Below, in pieces: positions 61,523-64,000 of a stretch of 64,000 nucleotides of DNA. The stretch is from positions 1 through 64,000 of the forward strand of contig JBMOOQ010000014.1 of assembly GCA_049324435.1 (NCBI GenBank), read 5' to 3'. Numbering within the stretch: the stretch's first letter is position 1; every line of letters starts with the position of its first letter. This DNA is from Pseudorhodoplanes sp049324435. Its GTDB lineage: Bacteria; Pseudomonadota; Alphaproteobacteria; Rhizobiales; Xanthobacteraceae. The translations under genes and the position numbers were made by a program. The notes under the pieces were generated by a model. That model had not been told where the DNA came from. It ran no database searches and saw only the letters and a program-made list of their open reading frames with translations.

Positions 61523-64000
61523 ATGAGCCGGACGAACGATCGGGGAGTGCAGCAGAAGCGGAGCGTCTTGCGCGCGTCCGATTTTGCCGATTCTGCCGAC
61601 CCCGGCATGCCGGCGGCGGCGGGCCTGTATGATCCCGCGCTCGACAAGGATTCCTGCGGCGTCGGTTTCATCGCCGATATCAAGGGCCGCAAATCGCATC
61701 AGATCGTCGAAGACGCGCTGACGATCCTCGTCAATCTCGAGCATCGTGGCGCAGTCGGCGCCGATCCGCGCGCCGGCGATGGCGCGGGTATCCTTGTCCA
61801 GATCCCGCATCCCTTTTTTGCCCGCAAGGCGAAGGAAAACGGCTTCACCCTGCCCGCCCCCGGACATTACGCGGTCGGTTTCCTATTCCTGCCGCGCGAT
61901 AAGGAGTGGCGCGACGAAATCCGCAGGACCTACGAAGAGGTCGCAGCGCAGGAAGGGCTGAAGATTCTCGGCTGGCGCAGCGTTCCGACCGACAATTCCA
62001 CGCTCGGTGTATCGGTGAAGCCGACCGAACCGGTGCATATGCAGGTCTTCATCGAGCGTCCTGCCCACATCAAGACCGAGCAGGATTTCGATCGCCGCCT
62101 CTACATCATGCGCAAGGCGATCTCGAATGCGATCTACCTGCGCCGCGAGCGCCGGCTGTCGGGTTATTATCCAGTGTCGCTGTCCTGCCGGACGGTGATC
62201 TATAAGGGCATGTTCCTCGCCGACCAGCTCGGCACCTATTATCCGGATCTGCACGAGCCGGATTTCGAAAGCGCGCTCGCGCTGGTGCATCAACGCTTCT
62301 CGACCAATACCTTCCCTGCCTGGTCGCTGGCGCACCCGTACCGGATGATCGCGCATAACGGCGAGATCAATACGCTTCGCGGCAACGTCAACTGGATGGC
62401 GGCGCGCCAGGCCTCGGTTTCTTCGCCGCTGTTCGGTGACGACATCCACAAGCTGTGGCCGATCTCCTACGAAGGCCAATCCGACACCGCCTGCTTCGAC
62501 AATGCGCTCGAATTCCTGGTGATGGGCGGGTATCCGCTGTCGCACGCCATGATGATGATGGTGCCGGAGGCGTGGGCGGGCAATCCGCTGATGGACGAGC
62601 AGCGCCGTGCTTTCTACGAATACACTGCCGCTTTGATGGAGCCGTGGGATGGACCGGCTGCGCTCGTCTTCACCGACGGCACTCAGATCGGCGCAACGCT
62701 CGACCGCAACGGCCTGCGCCCGGCACGCTACTGCCTGACAAGAGACGATCGCATCATCATGGCCTCCGAGATGGGCGTGCTGCCGATCCCGGAAAAGGAC
62801 ATCGTCAAGAAGTGGCGCCTGCAGCCGGGCAAGATGCTGCTGGTTGATCTCAAGCAGGGCCGCCTCATCCCCGACGAGGAACTGAAGGCGGACATCGCGA
62901 AGTCGCATCCCTACAAGGAATGGCTGCACGCAACCCAGATTGTTCTGGAAGACCTGCCGGAATCGCCCGGCAAGGCCGCGATCTCCAATCTCTCGCTGCT
63001 GGATCGCCAGCAGGCCTTCGGCTACACCCAGGAAGACATCAAGATCCTGCTGACTCCGATGGGGACGACCGGCGAGGAAGCCGTCGGCTCCATGGGGAAC
63101 GACGCGCCGATCTCGGCTTTGTCCAACAAGTCGAAGCTGCTCTACACTTATTTCAAGCAGAATTTCGCACAGGTCACGAATCCGCCGATCGACCCGATCC
63201 GCGAAGAAATCGTGATGAGCCTGGTCTCGATCATCGGGCCGCGGCCAAACCTGTTCGATATCGAAGGCACCTCGACCACCAAGCGGCTCGAGGTGCGGCA
63301 ACCGATTCTCACCGACAAGGATCTGGAGAAAATCCGCTCGATCGGTGACATCGAAGACAACCACTTCAAGTCGATCACCCTCGACACCACTTTCGCGGCC
63401 GACAAGGGCGCAGCCGGTCTCGAACCGGCACTGAAGCAGCTGAAGGCGGACTCGGAAAAGGCCGTCCGCGAAGGCTACAACATTATTATCCTGTCCGACC
63501 GCAAGGTCAGCGCCGAGCGCGTGCCGATCCCGGCGCTGCTCGCCTGTGCCGCCGTGCATCATCACCTGATCCGCGAAGGCCTGCGCACTTCGGTCGGTCT
63601 CGTCGTGGAATCTGGCGAGCCCCGCGAAGTGCATCACTTCGCATGTCTGGCCGGTTACGGCGCGGAAGCGATCAATCCCTATCTCGCGTTCGAGACCCTG
63701 ATCGCGATGAAGGACACTTTGCCGGTCAAGCTCGACGACAAGGAAATCGTCAAGCGCTACATCAAGTCGGTCGGCAAGGGTCTGATGAAGGTGATGTCCA
63801 AGATGGGCATCTCGACCTATCAGTCCTATTGCGGCGCGCAGATTTTCGACGCGGTCGGGCTTTCGTCCGAATTTGTCGCGACCTACTTCACCGGAACCCA
63901 CACCCGCATCGAAGGCGTTGGGCTCGACGAGGTCGCCGAGGAAACCGTACGGCGCCATCGCGACGCATTTGGCGACGCGCCGATCTACCGCAATGCGCTC
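61523..64000 (+). CDS. gltB: glutamate synthase large subunit, N-terminal part
   Basis: The first 826 codons; the gene runs off the right edge. After a 44-residue propeptide-like N-terminus, DSCGVGFIADIKGRKSH starts the class II glutamine amidotransferase domain, with Cys45 as the expected N-terminal nucleophile after cleavage. HRGAVGADPRAGDGAGI, HNGEINTLRGN, the central domain and the start of the FMN-binding part follow. It makes glutamate from 2-oxoglutarate and glutamine with GltD. ATG at 61523 is the only in-frame start with GAGGGA upstream, at a long spacing; an internal ATG at 61607 is possible. Confidence 0.94.
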   Translation, partial: MSRTNDRGVQQKRSVLRASDFADSADPGMPAAAGLYDPALDKDSCGVGFIADIKGRKSHQIVEDALTILVNLEHRGAVGADPRAGDGAGILVQIPHPFFARKAKENGFTLPAPGHYAVGFLFLPRDKEWRDEIRRTYEEVAAQEGLKILGWRSVPTDNSTLGVSVKPTEPVHMQVFIERPAHIKTEQDFDRRLYIMRKAISNAIYLRRERRLSGYYPVSLSCRTVIYKGMFLADQLGTYYPDLHEPDFESALALVHQRFSTNTFPAWSLAHPYRMIAHNGEINTLRGNVNWMAARQASVSSPLFGDDIHKLWPISYEGQSDTACFDNALEFLVMGGYPLSHAMMMMVPEAWAGNPLMDEQRRAFYEYTAALMEPWDGPAALVFTDGTQIGATLDRNGLRPARYCLTRDDRIIMASEMGVLPIPEKDIVKKWRLQPGKMLLVDLKQGRLIPDEELKADIAKSHPYKEWLHATQIVLEDLPESPGKAAISNLSLLDRQQAFGYTQEDIKILLTPMGTTGEEAVGSMGNDAPISALSNKSKLLYTYFKQNFAQVTNPPIDPIREEIVMSLVSIIGPRPNLFDIEGTSTTKRLEVRQPILTDKDLEKIRSIGDIEDNHFKSITLDTTFAADKGAAGLEPALKQLKADSEKAVREGYNIIILSDRKVSAERVPIPALLACAAVHHHLIREGLRTSVGLVVESGEPREVHHFACLAGYGAEAINPYLAFETLIAMKDTLPVKLDDKEIVKRYIKSVGKGLMKVMSKMGISTYQSYCGAQIFDAVGLSSEFVATYFTGTHTRIEGVGLDEVAEETVRRHRDAFGDAPIYRNAL

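Noticed and set aside
61883..63958. A 691-codon open frame on the minus strand
   Set aside because: It is antisense to gltB, whose reading matches glutamate synthase throughout.

Overview
The window reads as chromosomal DNA of a high-GC alphaproteobacterium of the order Hyphomicrobiales (Rhizobiales), closest in style to the Bradyrhizobium/Rhodopseudomonas/Afipia group. Supporting signs are a CpdR cell-cycle regulator, GapR (DUF2312), split PntA1/PntA2, a cysteine-free ribosomal protein L36, HWE-type kinase signalling, a ROSE-type RNA thermometer in front of a small heat shock gene, and an rreB-like mini-gene whose ribosome site is complementary to 16 nt of the 16S rRNA 3' tail. I see no prophage, no insertion sequence and no CRISPR array. 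The only repeats are small palindromic intergenic elements.

Region by region. 1-5.6 kb: a cyanate uptake and breakdown operon (cynA-cynB-cynD-cynS, minus strand, cynS cut by the window edge). It has a consensus sigma-54 promoter and a divergent PAS-AAA+-Fis activator. 5.6-7.7 kb: a DUF3422 membrane protein and a small exported protein. 7.8-14.2 kb: a divergent homoprotocatechuate (4-hydroxyphenylacetate) meta-cleavage cluster. hpaF-hpaE-hpaD run rightward; a DapA-type aldolase, hpaG, hpaR and a short-chain dehydrogenase run leftward with overlapping genes. 14.2-15.3 kb: a HicBA toxin-antitoxin pair, then a strong rightward promoter leading into about 390 nt of unusually hairpin-rich DNA with no convincing gene, a candidate structured RNA. 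15.3-18.4 kb: the proton-pumping transhydrogenase operon led by aa3-oxidase subunit IV. 18.4-22.4 kb: UbiB-type kinase, an AbrB/Doc toxin-antitoxin pair and an M3 oligoendopeptidase.

22.6-30.6 kb: a TPR-methyltransferase fusion, a sigma-54 response regulator without a partner kinase, an L,D-transpeptidase and a DUF882/M15-like exported protein; the last two are a cell-wall remodelling pair. 30.6-35.5 kb: gapR, an acyl-CoA ligase/GNAT fusion, ferredoxin-NADP reductase, the rreB-like mini-gene and a DUF1244 gene. 35.6-39.9 kb: EamA exporter, glycerate 2-kinase, DUF1036 and pyruvate kinase, with two ATGA overlaps. 39.9-44.1 kb: hybrid HWE kinase, TPR protein, rpmJ, two tandem secreted six-cysteine proteins and tRNA-Val(GAC). 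44.2-52.0 kb: exported methyltransferase-like protein, APC permease, FAD oxidoreductase, Tat-type lipase-like protein, cpdR, N-formylglutamate amidohydrolase and an MFS transporter.

52.0-64.0 kb: HisN-like phosphatase, AraC regulator, alpha/beta hydrolase, class III nucleotide cyclase, ChaA-type cation/proton antiporter, lysophospholipase-like hydrolase, ROSE-controlled hsp20, an exported proline/alanine-rich protein, threonine aldolase and the first 826 codons of gltB. The strongest regulatory observations are the sigma-54 cyanate operon whose activator has GALAGA in place of GAFTGA, the structured-RNA candidate at 14.8-15.2 kb, the rreB-like mini-gene and the ROSE element.
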